Origin: Melieria omissa
Lineage: Eukaryota > Arthropoda > Insecta > Diptera > Ulidiidae
Direction of reading: 5' to 3'
NCBI GenBank assembly: GCA_963971225.1
Contig: OZ020268.1
Location: 117,007,510 to 117,071,509, forward strand
DNA: 64,000 bases
Shown in pieces: positions 21,040 through 32,759 of this stretch. The first letter of the stretch is position 1. Each line of letters begins with the position of its first letter. Position numbers and translations under genes: made by a program. A model generated the notes under the pieces. That model had not been told where the DNA came from and searched no databases. It saw nothing but the letters and a program-made list of their open reading frames with translations.

Positions 21040-21118
21040 AGTAAAACCTGCTTAAGTGCCTCACCTGTATATGCAATCTTTTTGAGGTACTTAAGCGGGT
21101 TCAGTACTAGGCGTACAT
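21040..21118. mobile_element. Foldback sequence resembling pogo/Tigger-type termini
   Basis: TACAGTAAAACCTGCTTAAG (from about 21041) plus TGCCTCA is mirrored by TGAGGTACTTAAGCGGGTT ahead of CAGTA (21092-21115), giving an imperfect stem of about 20 bp around a short loop. CAGTA..CC..CTTAAGTG ends are reminiscent of pogo-like elements. It may be a collapsed MITE. Confidence 0.4.
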
Positions 21119-21224
21119 AGCGCCTGGAGTCCACAAATGTTGGTTACTTAACCCGATTTAGGTTTCTGTGTAGTTATTTCAACAATATCCTATAATATAT
21201 ATTTTTTAAATTATTGTTAACGGA

Positions 21225-21742
21225 ATTTTGTATTATTCCTAAAGCTTTAAACTATTCTATGGACCAACAAAAAAATATATTCTTGGAACCATAGAGGTGT
21301 CAGACGTCCACAAAGTGGCATGTTGCCATTCACTATGTAAAGATTTAACTATCATTTCACGTGCCTACTTCTCTTCTTTAAACTTAAATATTCAGTTTAT
21401 TAATTTTGTATTATTCATAAAACTTTAAACTATTCTATGGACCAACAAAAAAATGTATTCTTGGAACCATACAGGTGTCAGACGTCCACAAAGTGGCATG
21501 TTGCCATATGGCAGCAAAAGGACGAAACGGTTAAACGGGATAGATAGGTAGTTAACACTAGAGAGACCATTGCAGTCGTTTTGATGATGATCAGTTTATC
21601 AATTTCGTATTATTCCTAAAACTTTAAACAATTCTTTGGACCAACAACAAAATTTATTCTTGAAACCATAGAAGTGACGTCCACAAAGTAGCATATGGCA
21701 GCAAAATAACGAAAGGGTTAAACGGGATAGATAGGTATTTAA
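21225..21742. repeat. Three-copy tandem repeat (about 180-195-bp units)
   Basis: The block ATTATTCCTAAAACTTTAAAC-type, GGACCAACAAAAAAAT, TTGGAACCATA and GTCAGACGTCCACAAAGT begins near 21231, 21410 and 21607. The last two units also share GTTAAACGGGATAGATAGGTA followed by TTAACACTAGA-type sequence (about 21530 and 21717), which is the left end of the MITE that follows. Confidence 0.75.
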
Positions 21743-22003
21743 CACTAGAAAGACCATTGCAGACATGGTTTTTCATTTTTAAATGGTTTTTTATTTTTAA
21801 ATATCTGTATTTTCCTTAGTATTTCTATCAACTTTTGCTTTGATGACTTTTATTTTTTTACCGGTTTTACAATTAGTTTCACAATGCTAATAAAAATTAG
21901 CCAAATCTGATGTGTACTTTACAAATCTGATGTGTATCTTAAAATATTAGCGAATATAATATGTAGTCTTTGTAGGCATGGAAAATTTGCAGTCTTTCTG
22001 GTG
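21743..22003. mobile_element. piggyBac-like MITE (261 bp)
   Basis: TTAA at 21739-21742 and 22004-22007 flanks inverted ends CACTAGAAAGAC (left) and GTCTTTCTGGTG (right; one mismatch). TTAA targets and C-rich/AGAAAG ends are typical of piggyBac-like elements. The interior is AT-rich and non-coding. A partial left end (TTAACACTAGAGAGACCATT) also occurs at 21552-21571 in the preceding tandem unit. Confidence 0.65.
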
Positions 22004-22007
22004 TTAA

Positions 22008-22330
22008 GAGGGGATGTTTCACTGTATTTGAATTCATTCAAGCTTTGATTACTTCTGATGATCCGGACAGGAAGCACTCAGGTAATGAACTTTTTGATTG
22101 ATGTTTAAGTTATAATTTTTTATTTTTCAACTTCTGTGCTGCTTAACGTTCACAAGTTTTTTAATAACAAGAAAAGTGTTTTTGCTCGTCCGTATAATTG
22201 AGGTAATCACGGTTAGTAGAGACTAAAAAACAATTTCAGTGTACTCGAATAATTGATGTTCTCGGTTTGCCGGTTGATTGAATACCGAATAATTAAGTTC
22301 CAACAGTATTAAACAAACTCATTACTAGCT
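22008..22330. other. Nothing recognised
   Basis: AT-rich DNA with CGAATAATTGA/CGAATAATTAA words near 22240-22295 but no clear element boundary. Confidence 0.35.
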
Positions 22331-24140
22331 CCCAATGCTCTTGGTCTCTTGTTGTTTAGGCTTTTCACAAACTACAAGCAATTCAAATGATTCTTCAAAC
22401 TTCCTTGTGTTGTGTCTGCAACCTTCTCCTTCTCGCACCAACACTTTGGGTTTTTCAATTTTTCGCTCTCTTGTCGGATTTCCAAACGTAACCTGTTACT
22501 GTCACTTCATTAATCGCTTCATTTAAATCGAAAGCTGCTTTTGTAATTTTCATGGCTAAGTTTCCTTAGAGCCCAGCAGCACTCAACACGGCTTTCTCCC
22601 TCCGAGATGCTCGTAAATTTTAATTCATTATATTTTTTGTTGGTTGGATGCCACGTTGTGTGGCTCACACTTAATGCCACTTCCAATGAAAAACCGTTCA
22701 AGTGTCAAAAGCAACCAAACACACAAACACACACACACACATCCTCGCACGAATAAAACGACTTTGAGCCAGAGACAGTAAACAAAAGTTGGGCCCAGAC
22801 GTCTGCACGGGCGCGCGATAACAGTCAGACGGCGAGGTTAGAATGAACTGTGTTGTTGCGACTAAAACTGAAGCGGTTGCTGGCTGGCTGGCTGACTGCC
22901 GGCAGCTGCTTAGCCGCTTCTTAAGGTGACAATCTGATAAGGCGTCCACCAGATGTGGCAGTCGTTGAACTGCGGCCGCTCGCTGTCTACCGGTCGGAGT
23001 AATTTAGCCAATGGTGGCACAAGTTACGACCTTATCAACTAAATCTCTGACTTGATGACATATTGACAGTCATTATCAGCGACACACGTTCGCCGAGTGC
23101 CGAGCGTGAGTGCGACTCGTAGTGCAAGTGCGAGTGTGAGTGTGAGTGCCGGTGCGAGTGTTTGTGTGAATGCATTAATTAGTGGCAAAGGGAAGACTTG
23201 TACACATTTGGAGCCAGCGAACGGTAAAGAAAAATTGACAATATTTGTCAGTCGGCGACAGTGTCTGCGCTGGGCGCTGTTGTTGCTGGGTGTCTGCGAT
23301 GTTGGTGATAATCATGTTATCACAGTGAAAGTATCGCACACGATACGCGGCAGCGGCAGTGGCAGTGGCCGTACGTCGATGACAATTTGAGGCAGCGAAG
23401 TGCGGCAGCAGCAACTCAGAATTGCGGAAGTGATTAAACGCTGCGGATTAGCGAGGCTTAAATGCCGCTGCCGCTGCCGATTCGTTGTCGCTGTCGCTCT
23501 GTTGCTGTTGTCGTCGTGATGTGTGCTGATGTGTGGCGTCTGACTGTGGGAACTGATTGATTTGCGTTGGATTTTATTTGATTGCACATCGTTCGGCTTT
23601 GATGGTTAATAAAATACCGCTAGCAGGACATGGGCCAAGGCATTGTTTGCCGTTATGCCAGCGCGCGCTGACTCACCGTGTGACACATTTCGGCCACGTT
23701 GAGGCATTTTTAATTATCGTCTCAGCTGCTCATAGATGTGAGTCAGCTGTGGGTTTTATTGCTTACATTTATTTTTTTATTTTCGTTATTAATTTTTTTG
23801 TTTTTGCGCATAATTTGGTGTTTTTTCGGTTGCATATTTTTGCTGTTGTTTGCTTTTGGAAAGTTGAAGTTGAAATCAGTCTGTGTGAAAGAATTTGTAA
23901 CTTGTGAGATTTTTAAATAGTCATAAAAAACAGGATGATAATTTATTTATTAAGTTGTGTGCATGCGCCGAAGCTTTGAAGTTGAAGGAGCAGCAACAGT
24001 GGCGGTTTCGTAGGAATTTTGCGGTTATCTGGAGGCAGTTTTTTGTTGTTGCTTTTATTGATGAAGTGATTTTGTGCATTTTGCTTTAAATGGGGATTTA
24101 CACTCGTGCCAAATGGTTGGTAGTAGAGCAAATTAGTTGC
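22331..24140. other. TE-poor, GC-richer non-coding island
   Basis: Features include a (CA)n run at 22718-22740, GAGTGCGAGTGTGAGTG repeats at 23100-23165 and GGCAGTGGCAGTGG-type runs at 23350-23372. Frames across it are repeat-driven. I recognise no exon or TE. Confidence 0.45.
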
Positions 24141-24144
24141 CCTT

Positions 24145-25150
24145 TAATTTATAAACAATTAAATAAGTAAATGAACAAATAAATAAATAAAAATAAAGAA
24201 AGAAAGAATGAAAGAAAGAATTAATGAAATATATAAATACAAACATAATTAAAAAAATTAAACAAATAAATAAATAAATACAAAATATAATCAAATAATT
24301 ATATAAATAAAAAGCAAAACAATAATTAAAAAAATAATAAAGATAGAGAATAATAAAGAAGAGAAATTATTAAATAAATAAATACATATGCACATAATTA
24401 ATAAAAATCAAACAAATTAACAAAACAAATTAATTAATTAATAAAAATATAATAAATAATAAATAAATAAAATTGTAAATAAATAAAAAAATATAAAGAA
24501 AGAGAGGAAGATATAATACAATATATAAATACATACATAATTAAAAAAATTAAACAAATTAATAAAAAAAAAATTATTTATTAATAAAAATAATAATAAG
24601 AAATAATAAAATAATAATAAAAAATATAAAATAATAATAATAAAAATAAAAAATAATAATAAAATAAAAAATAAAAATAAAAAAAATAATAATAATAATA
24701 ATAAATAAAAAATAATAATAAATAAAAAAAGAAAAAAAGAACTAATTGTAATTATACAAAATTAAAAACTAAAACAAATTAATAAAAAAATTAATTAATT
24801 AACCAATGAAAAAATAAACAAAAAATCAATAAATAAATAAATAAATAAATAAATACATAAATAAATATATAAATAAAAAATAAATAAATGAATGTATAAA
24901 TAAGTAATTAAATATATAAATATATACATAAGTAAATAAAAAATGAAATAAATAAATAAATAAATAAATTAGTTAAAAAATAAATAAATAAAAAGAAATA
25001 ATCAAACAAATAAATTAATTTAAACTAATCAAGAAATAATCAAATAAATAAATAAAATAAATTAATAAATAAATCAATGAATAAATAAGTAAGAAAATAA
25101 TAAAAAACAAAGAGACAGATAAAAAAATAGATAAGTAAATAAATAAATTG
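24145..25150. repeat. AAATA/AATAAT simple-sequence block (about 1 kb)
   Basis: The stretch is almost purely A/T with irregular AAATAAAT, AATAAT and AAGAAAG words and occasional ACATACATA. It is not a strict tandem array. Confidence 0.85.
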
Positions 25151-25289
25151 CGAAAAAACGTGATTAAGGTTGGCAATTTTTTTTTGTTTTTTAGAAAAAC
25201 ATTTTTATAAAAATACAATTTTTGAAAAAAAAAAATTTCTAGAAATAGTTATTAAGCATTAAAAACTGTCTTATCAAGTTCTCGTATGA

Positions 25290-25612
25290 AGGAAAACGAA
25301 GTTCTTTTGGCCTCAACTGGACATTACGGATCTGGATGACATGTGGTTTCCGAACGTCACGCCGTGAAACAATCGATTTGTTGGAACGAAGATTATCAAA
25401 ACAAATCTGACCAACTGACCATAAACATTGTGCAATTTGATTTAAATCTCTGGTCTATGCAAATAACCCACAAACAATCTTTGAGCTCAGTAAGATAGAC
25501 TCACAACTCTGACAAAATGTCATTGAAAATTTCATGAAAAATTGAAAGTTTCATGAGATTAGAGCCGTGGAGATCACTGGTTGAACATTTTGTTCCAAAA
25601 TTAATTGGAACA
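25290..25612 (+). mobile_element. Relic of a Tc1/mariner-superfamily transposase (C-terminal half)
   Basis: The plus strand reads DITDLDDMWF, then (frameshifted) ETIDLLERR-like sequence, later IFEL and LTKCH*KFHEKLKV, and finally SRGDHWLNILFQN before a stop near 25607. The order DLDDMWFQQDGA..., TFELK..I, VIENF.KR, SRGGHLLNI is familiar from DDE transposases common in fly and ant genomes. The QQDGATCHTA segment that would carry the second Asp is deleted, and several stops interrupt it. No termini were identified. Confidence 0.5.
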
Positions 25613-25714
25613 TGGCTACTTTACAATGTAATACACTCGTTCCATAAATATGTGTTCTATTTCTTAATTAAATCATGCATTTTTATTCGGACAACCTATA
25701 CAAAGGAGACAAAG

Positions 25715-26150
25715 GGATATAGTCTTCTCAGGGCCAGAGCCGGACGAATGGCACAGATGTGCAACATTCTCTTCTTCATCTATCGAGTTGCAACTATGGC
25801 AGTGTTCATTGAAATGTATACTAAGCAGTTGGAAATCAGATGGGCATTGTTATCGGAGTTCTCACTGGACTTTCAGGAATTCATGCCAAAAGACAGGGTC
25901 TATTCATTTGTGATTAATTACAGAAGTTGTAGAGAAGGGAAGAAGACTTTTCCGGACTTCTTTTTCACACACACTACAGACTTCTTTGCACAGACTACAG
26001 CTTCAAAAAGTCATAAGAGCTTAGATTGGAAAACCATGCCTACTCTGGTGTTAATCACAACAGACCTCATAGATCCAAGTGTGTTTCTTTTGGCGCCATC
26101 CACAGAACCTAACTATCCACCTGGACACCGATTGCGGCCCAACTAGTCAG
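25715..26150 (+). mobile_element. Degenerate LINE C-terminal relic
   Basis: In one plus frame: GIVIGVLTGLSGIHAKRQGL (about 25836-25895), matching the ITGH..L..HA.R.G motif that precedes the zinc motif in RNase H-bearing LINEs. In the next frame: YRSCREGKKTF (a C..C remnant), then KKS and ELRLENHA-like sequence. The 197-codon open frame covering 25553-26146 mixes these frames and the preceding transposase tail, so it is not a gene. The 3' boundary is uncertain. Confidence 0.4.
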
Positions 26151-26585
26151 TTCACTTTGGCCCAGTAAAATGAAAAGAAATCTATTTAAAAAGTATTTCT
26201 CAAATGCTTTTACTTTTCTCTTTGCTTCTCTAAGAAATATCAACTTTCATTTTTGGCTGTTTGGTTACACACACCCAAACATACAAGTCACAATTTATTG
26301 CCAAAAGTTTTTACGATCAATACAATGATTATGAGCCGATTAACCACTTCGTCAGTGCGAAAAGTTATCAAATTTTTATGATTCATAAATTTAATTAAGT
26401 TGCCACAGACTGAGAAATCAACGAATTAACACATTTCTCAGTTTTATTTGACAAATAACAAAAAAAAATAATCTTCAAATATTAATTGGCAAAAAAAATG
26501 AAGCTCAGAAATTTGGCCAAAAGTTTTAAACTTTTAGTCGCATGTTGGCCATATTTGCACTTCCTGTTGACCTCATTTTGTTGAT
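26151..26585. other. Nothing recognised
   Basis: AT-rich non-coding DNA. Confidence 0.4.
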
Positions 26586-27595
26586 ATTTCGGGCCTGCGT
26601 TTTCAGTTCGATGCTCAAAGCCTCGACGCGCGGCCCATCTCGTGTCCAATTACATTTACGGCCACATAAACGAAAATTTCGTACACTCGAAAGCAATTAT
26701 CGGTAATTTCGTGTGCACCCAGAGCGCAAATCAGCGGCGGCCAGCGACGGCAGCCGCCGCGGCAACCAGTCGCTGCGAGGTGTTGATTTGTGGCTATGAA
26801 ATCGGTTTTGATTTTTGTTATTTCTTTTTTTTTTGTTGGTGTTGTTTTTTTAGTGTAAAAATGTGCGATTTTTACGATTTTGTGTGTGTGTGTGTTGGTA
26901 TTGCGGCGCGGTAAAGATTTGCCGCCGCCGGGCAGTGGCGGCGGGTGAACGGCGCGTTGCATGCAGCATGACCGTTGCGGGAATTATAATGTTGATTGGT
27001 TTTTGAACGAATTGCTGCTGTTGTGAATGGCATTGTTGTTGTTCTTGTTCGACTTGCTGTTGCATGCATTCGACACTTGGCGGACTCTCTATCTGGCTGC
27101 ACTGTAATGAATATGTAAGCAGCAGCAATAACAACTACAATAACAAAACCAACAACAACCACAACATAGGCAACTATAACTGTGAGGAGGTCCTGGACAT
27201 TTCATTGATGCCACTGGCGTGTCTTGCGTTTGCTGTGCATGAGCGACGGCAGCGGCACTGGCAGCGGCAAATGTGTTTGCAGTAAAACCACTGGCGCAGC
27301 ATTGTTATTGCTTTTGCAATTAAAATTCTAAATTTTATGTTTTTCGAAGCGTTAAAATGAAAGATTTCCGCTCGCTGGTGTGTGAAAGCGCAGTCGTAGA
27401 GATTGGGAAATTTTCGCACAAATTCGTGTACGAGAAGTTTTTAAGTTCTAATGAGAGTTTCAGGTTTTTTTTAGTTTTTAATTCGAAATAATAAATGTGT
27501 TTGTTGTTGCAGTGCATTTGTAGTACTTTGAGAAGCGAAATGTGTTTTTGTAGATACTGAACAATTGAAGGTCGAGAATTAATATTGAATGCCTG
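26586..27595. other. TE-poor non-coding island with CAA/TTG and GCC-rich blocks
   Basis: GC-rich stretches at 26720-26780 and 26905-26960, a (GT)n run at 26880-26896 and CAACAA runs at 27120-27165. No gene supported. Confidence 0.45.
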
Positions 27596-27599
27596 AAGA

Positions 27600-28195
27600 A
27601 CAGTGGCGGATTCAGGGAGGTGATTTGGGGGTTGAAACCCCCCGAAACATTAGGATAGGGTTAAAATTTCTAGTTTAATTTTGAAATCCAACACAATCTC
27701 GATAGAAATTCTTCCATGCTTTGAAATTTGGGGCTAAAAAATTATGTTGGATGCTCACAAATACTGAAATCATTCTATTATACGGGGACATATAATTCTA
27801 ATAAAAATTAGGCGTGCGTCAGAAGATCTGATTAGTTGTTTTGAAGGACATTTAAAAGTTGCTGGGACGTATTATCCCAGTAGTCCCGAAAGGGTTATCA
27901 TTGCGATATCTGTTAAAGGCGATTTCGAAACGATATAATGTGACAGCTCAGGGAAACCTGGAAGCCCACTCTTTGCTTCTATTCGGCTACTTGAAGATGG
28001 CGTCTTCCTTACTTAGGTGCCAAGTTCTTTGCTGGGTAGGATGGGTTCTTTTCGGGATTCCTCAACCATCATTGAGTAACACATTCTCACCGATTGTTTT
28101 AACGTGGACTCGCAACAGTAAGCAGCCCTGGGGCGCAACAGGGTCTATACGTGGCCGACTTGGCTTGTCAGGTGACCTAACCTAGCTTAACCTAA
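27600..28195. other. Possible TE fragments, unassigned
   Basis: CAGTGGCGGATTCAGGGAGG (27601-27620) followed by a GGGGGTTGAAACCCCC palindrome (27628-27643) resembles a hAT-like terminus, but no partner end is seen. At the other side, GGTGACCTAACCTAGCTTAA (28168-28187) looks like a TAACC-type LINE tail without recognisable coding sequence. Confidence 0.3.
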
Positions 28196-28199
28196 TCTA

Positions 28200-30340
28200 A
28201 ACTTCACATTCCTAAAAAATCACCCCAGTCCTATGTAAATAAAAAATGCAAACTCTTTCCTGCCAACTGAACTATGCGATTTCGCAAGTTTCTCTCGGCG
28301 ACTAATTTTACTAATCAACAGCGTCCGCAGTGTCCAAGCTGCCAGTAAACAATAATCGACAAATACCAGACACGCCCTTCAATCATCGCTGCGTTGCGCT
28401 GCTGTCACTTTACATAATTTCCGATTTCAACAGTGTTGTCAATCAAAATGCTTTAATGCTTATTAAAGTTCACATTGTTTGCGTTTAGAAATGCGTTGCG
28501 TGTCGCTTGAAAAGCCCCAAAAAAAAAAAATTCAAACAAATTTGACAGCAGCAAACACTGACCAGCCGACTGACGGCTGACGGTACGCGCTGACCGGCCT
28601 GCCCACTCGCTTGTCATAATATGTAAACGCGGCGCGGATTTTGGGCGCGTACGGGCGTTGTTGTTAGTGTTGTGCGTGTTGCTTGGGCGCTGGGATTGCG
28701 TGCTGTGCGGTAGCGCGGCCAACACGCGGGAGCGCATCAGTTGTCATGTTGGAAATTAGTTATCACAGGGGCAGGGCATGTCAGCGTGCACAGATTTAAG
28801 GTAATCATCATCATCAACAATAACAACAACAATGATAGTGATAATTTCGTTTTTACAGCGCGTCGTGGCCGCAGATGTTGAACACGTTTAGGCAAATAAA
28901 ACTAAAAGCCTTTGCGGTGCGTGTTTTCGTTGTGTTGTTGTTGTTGTTTTCGAACATATTAACCACCGCTGGCACCTACACTGGCTTAAGGGCGACACAA
29001 CACACAGCAGACAATAGAGAAATTGTAGCTGATGTAGACGACACGATGCGAGATAGAAACACAAATGCCGCGAGAAAATTTCAATGCAACACTTCAACTA
29101 ATTTTGATGATTTCGATGAAAATACTTGAAATTCCCAAAGCAGAAAAGGTTTGAGATGCTCGAAGTGATAGAAAACATAAATAATGTAAAACAACAACAA
29201 CAACAACAATAGCAAGTGTAGTCACAACTGTTGTAAAGCAAACAATATATTGAAAATATTTGAAGCTGTGAGCTGAGGCGTTGAATGATTGTGAACGAAA
29301 ATGGGTGCAACTTGCAGTCAACAACAAATGTCATTATCAGCAGCAGCGCAACAACAACAACAACTGCAACGGTTCTGAGAAGAAACAATTAAGCGACTGA
29401 CAGCGCGAATGATTGGGATGACAGCGGTCGGTTGGTCGAGCTGTGCACTTGAGACAGTTTCGCTTTTGGTGGAGTATGTGTGAGTGTGTGTGCATATGTG
29501 TATTGATGATGACTGTTGGCTGTCATGCAACGGCGCTTTGATGTGCAACCAACTCGCTGGGCTGTTACCTGGAATGCGGTGAACGGCCGCTGCACTGTGA
29601 CAGCGATCGTTTTTGCTGGGTGGTCTGCGCGCGCACACTTGACTGCGTCTCGAATTGCCGCGGCCACACTTGCGCCGCGAACAACTCCAACCGTCGAACA
29701 ATGCACTGTGCGGCGTTGTTGCATTGTCCGGTGCGCGCCGCGGCGATTTTGCATGTAAACAATCGCTTTATGCATGTGTGCCAACTTTTGACACTTGTGT
29801 GACAGTGCCGTGACAGTTGACAGCGCGTTGCGGCAGTTACACTTGTCCCGCGTCGCTGTTTTTGTTTTGTTTTAAATTTATTTTGCTCTGTTCTTAATTT
29901 GTTACTTTTTGCACGTTTAGCTTACGAAACTTGCTCGCCATAAATTCTCTTGTTGTCTCTTTTCGTTCGAGTGTGAAGCAAAACTTTGCCGACTGTACAA
30001 TTTAGACAGTTGTACAGCAAACTTTTGACACTCATTTGACAGGTTGTTGCATTTAAATACATTAAACAACTCATGAAATTAATGACCAATGCGTTGGTGT
30101 AAAAGTGTTGAAGTGTCATGTTGTTCAAAGTTGAAATGCAAAATGCGTGTTGAAAGCGTTGTACAATTTATGGCAGTTTATTGATGGCGATTTTGTTGTT
30201 GGTTTTATTTTTATAGCTTTTTGCAAGACTTTTTGCCACACTATGACAAAGTGACAGCTGAGCATTTTATTGGCTGGTGGGAAGGTGTTAATGAGATGAG
30301 TTGAATCGGTGCGCTACGGTCGGGAGACATAAACGGGGAG
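28200..30340. other. TE-poor, CpG-containing non-coding island
   Basis: GC-rich and CpG-rich segments (28560-28740, 29520-29850) alternate with CAA/TTG runs (28815-28832, 28932-28950, 29190-29212, 29348-29362). Open frames on both strands reach 131 codons but overlap each other and have no domains. Confidence 0.45.
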
Positions 30341-30359
30341 AGGGCACGATTGACACTAA

Positions 30360-31480
30360 ACAAAATTTTTTGTAATAAAATTCTTTTAAAAATACTTAGG
30401 TTGAAAAAGGAGAGGCGAGGAAATTTTTTTTTACATAAAAATATTTTGTAATAAAAAAAAATATTTTTTAAGAAAAACAAAAATTTTCTTTCTTTTATGT
30501 TGAAGTTCTTGCGATTTTTATAAACACACAAATTAAATATAACTAAAATTGAAATTCTTTTAATTAAAAAAAATTTTAAATATTTTTTACAAACAAATAT
30601 TTTGTAATAAAAAAAATATTTTTTAATAAAAACAAAATTTTTCTGTGTTTTATGTTAAAGTTCTTGCGATATTTTTAAACACAAAAACTAAATATAACTA
30701 AAATTGAAATTCTTTTAATTTCCAAATAGTCTTGTCGTAATTTTTGCAATGATTTTTGTCCAAAAAAATATTTTTTAATACCAAAAAAAAATTATTTTTA
30801 TGCTAAAGTTCTTGCGTTTTTTACAAACACAAAATTAAGAAATAACTAAAATTGAAATTCTTTAAATTTCGATATAGTATTGTCATAATTTCAACAAAAT
30901 ATTTTCTAATAAAAAAAAAAAAAACTAGTGTGTTGAGATTTTTACAAACACAAAAATTACATATAACTAAAATTGAAATTCTTTTAATTAAAAAAAAAAA
31001 ATTAAGAATATTTTTTACAAAAAAATATAAAATATTTTTATTTTGTAAAAAATATTTTTTACTAAAAAATATTTAAAAACAAAAACAAAATTTTTCTTTG
31101 TTTTATGTTGAAGTTCTTGCGATTTTTATAAACACAAAAATTAAATATAACCAAATAGTCTTGTCGTAATTTTGCAATGATTTTTGTCCAAAAAATATTT
31201 TTTACTACCAAAAAAAATTTTGTTTATGCTAAAGTTCTTGTGATTTTTACAAACACAAAGATAAGAAATAATAAAATTGAAATTCTTTAAATTTCAATAT
31301 AGTATTGTCATAATTTTTGTAAAATCTTGCGTCCAAAAACATATTTTTTAATACAAGAAATCTTTTATGTTGAAGTTCTTGAGATTTTTACAAACACAAA
31401 AATTATATATAACTAAAATTGAAATTCTTTTAATTTCCAAATACTATTGTCATGATTTTTGCAATAATATTCAAAAAGTG
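30360..31480. repeat. AT-rich minisatellite, about 140-bp units, about 7-8 copies
   Basis: The marker GTTCTTGCGATTTTTA-type recurs near 30506, 30657, 30803, 31108, 31229 and 31369. AACTAAAATTGAAATTCTTT recurs near 30541, 30696, 30845, 30965 and 31408. Spacing is mostly 120-175 bp, and the units have A/T-run length differences. Confidence 0.8.
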
Positions 31481-31574
31481 GGGTGTTTTTTTTTAAGATT
31501 ATACACTGGTTTTAAGATCATAAAAAATGCCCAAATTAAACAAAACTGGCCTCTGGTTCAAGGTTAATAAAATG

Positions 31575-32250
31575 GTGAGGAATGATTTAGAATCAATATA
31601 AAAAATAACCAACTAACCCAGAAGTGCTGAAGAGGGTTGCTAGCACATATCGGAATAACCCCACGAGGTCGACTCAAGATGTTGCAGCTGCAGCAGACAC
31701 ATCGCAATCAACTGAGATGCGATATAAGTAAAGTCAAAGATTAAGGACCTACGAACAGCAGAAAGTGCCTGACCGGTCGGAAGCAAAAGAAAACTGTATG
31801 ACGACTGCGTAACCAAGTTCCATTGCGGGGATTCTCGATGATGAAAACGACTCTAAGGTGGACTTCAAGCAGTTGCCTGGGAATGCCTATTTCACTACAA
31901 ACAATAAGAATGGAACAGACAGCAAATACTCCGAAGTAATCTACTACTCCTGCGGTCTACGGAGCAAGGCGTTCATTACGAGAGGAACAAATAAATCTAG
32001 AATTTATATAGAAGAATGCCTGCAAAAACGCCTTCTACCATTTATTGAAAAGCACAAAGGAACAGTTTTGTTTTGGCCACTACTCCAGTTCAACTATGAA
32101 GAAAATTGTGTCACGGCGGTCCAAAAAGAAGCAAATCCTCTCGACTGCCGGGAACTTCGGCCTATTGAAGGATATTGGGCTGTAATGAAGCAAGCCCTAA
32201 GAAACACTAAAAAAGTTTGCAAAAATGATGTACAGTTCCGAAATCGATAG
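31575..32250 (+). pseudogene. Tc1/mariner-superfamily transposase relic
   Basis: Across frames the plus strand gives NPTRSTRDVAAAADTSQS, part of an HTH region (31655-31710), then an LDDE-containing block (31833-31845), DFKQLPGNAYFTTNNKNG, YYSCGLRSKAFITRG, IYIEECLQKRLLPFIEKHKG, VLFWPLL and ELRPIEGYWAVMKQALRNTK. These correspond to the catalytic core and C-terminus of a DDE transposase. The Asp expected after FWP is replaced by Leu, while the terminal Glu (RPIE) remains. Stops in the N-terminal half and the lost Asp make it inactive. 31858-32250 is the longest open part (130 codons). No inverted termini could be identified. Confidence 0.65.
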
Positions 32251-32525
32251 AAGCAAGCCTATGCAATAGTCACCGAAAGTACTGTCCAGTCTTAAACTAA
32301 GAACGTTAATAAAAATATAAATAAATTTTGCAGTCCCGTAATTATATTTAATTAATTTTTTTTGTGAATTAGAGTTTAAGAAATCTTTAATAAACTGCAG
32401 TTTATTTTAGTAAAATCAGACCATTACTTTTTTTAATGTGTCCTTAAAAATTCTAAATTTTTTCTGGTTCACTCCCTAATTGCTAATCAGCAAAATTTTT
32501 CAATACAAATTAGATTAAAAATTAG
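32251..32525. other. Nothing recognised (3' flank of the transposase relic)
   Basis: AT-rich DNA with TAATAAACTGCAGTTTATT, a short palindrome, at 32388-32406. Confidence 0.4.
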
Positions 32526-32527
32526 TT

Positions 32528-32715
32528 GGTTGGTTGTTTAGAGTGGCAAGCAGATGGCCGATTCATGTAGGTAGTTAACCCTCTCTTTGATCTGCGCCTC
32601 AGAGCCACTCCGAGAGGTTAATGACGACAAGAAGCGAACCCAGCATTAATTTTGCTATGTTTTCGAAATCAGTAAAGAATTGTTATCCTAACGTCTTCCA
32701 CCTTTTTTTTTGAAA
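32528..32715 (-). mobile_element. 5'-truncated LINE 3' end with (CCAA)n tail, minus strand
   Basis: The minus strand reads FFTDFENIAKLMLGSLLVV then INLSEWL and a stop. This is the same C-terminal pattern (E.IA....LL.FI..S.W) as the relics at 3.3, 10.1, 36.3 and 44.5 kb. It then runs through about 60 bases of UTR into CAACCAACCAAC, seen as TTGGTTGGTTG at about 32525-32537 on the plus strand. Confidence 0.5.
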
Positions 32716-32759
32716 GAGCCTGTAAGGCACGGAGGAAGAGGAAGATGATGTCTTTTTTG

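Noticed and set aside
25553..26146. 197-codon plus-strand open frame as a possible unknown gene
   Set aside because: Its first part is an off-frame reading of a transposase C-terminus, and its later part mixes frames of a LINE zinc-motif relic.
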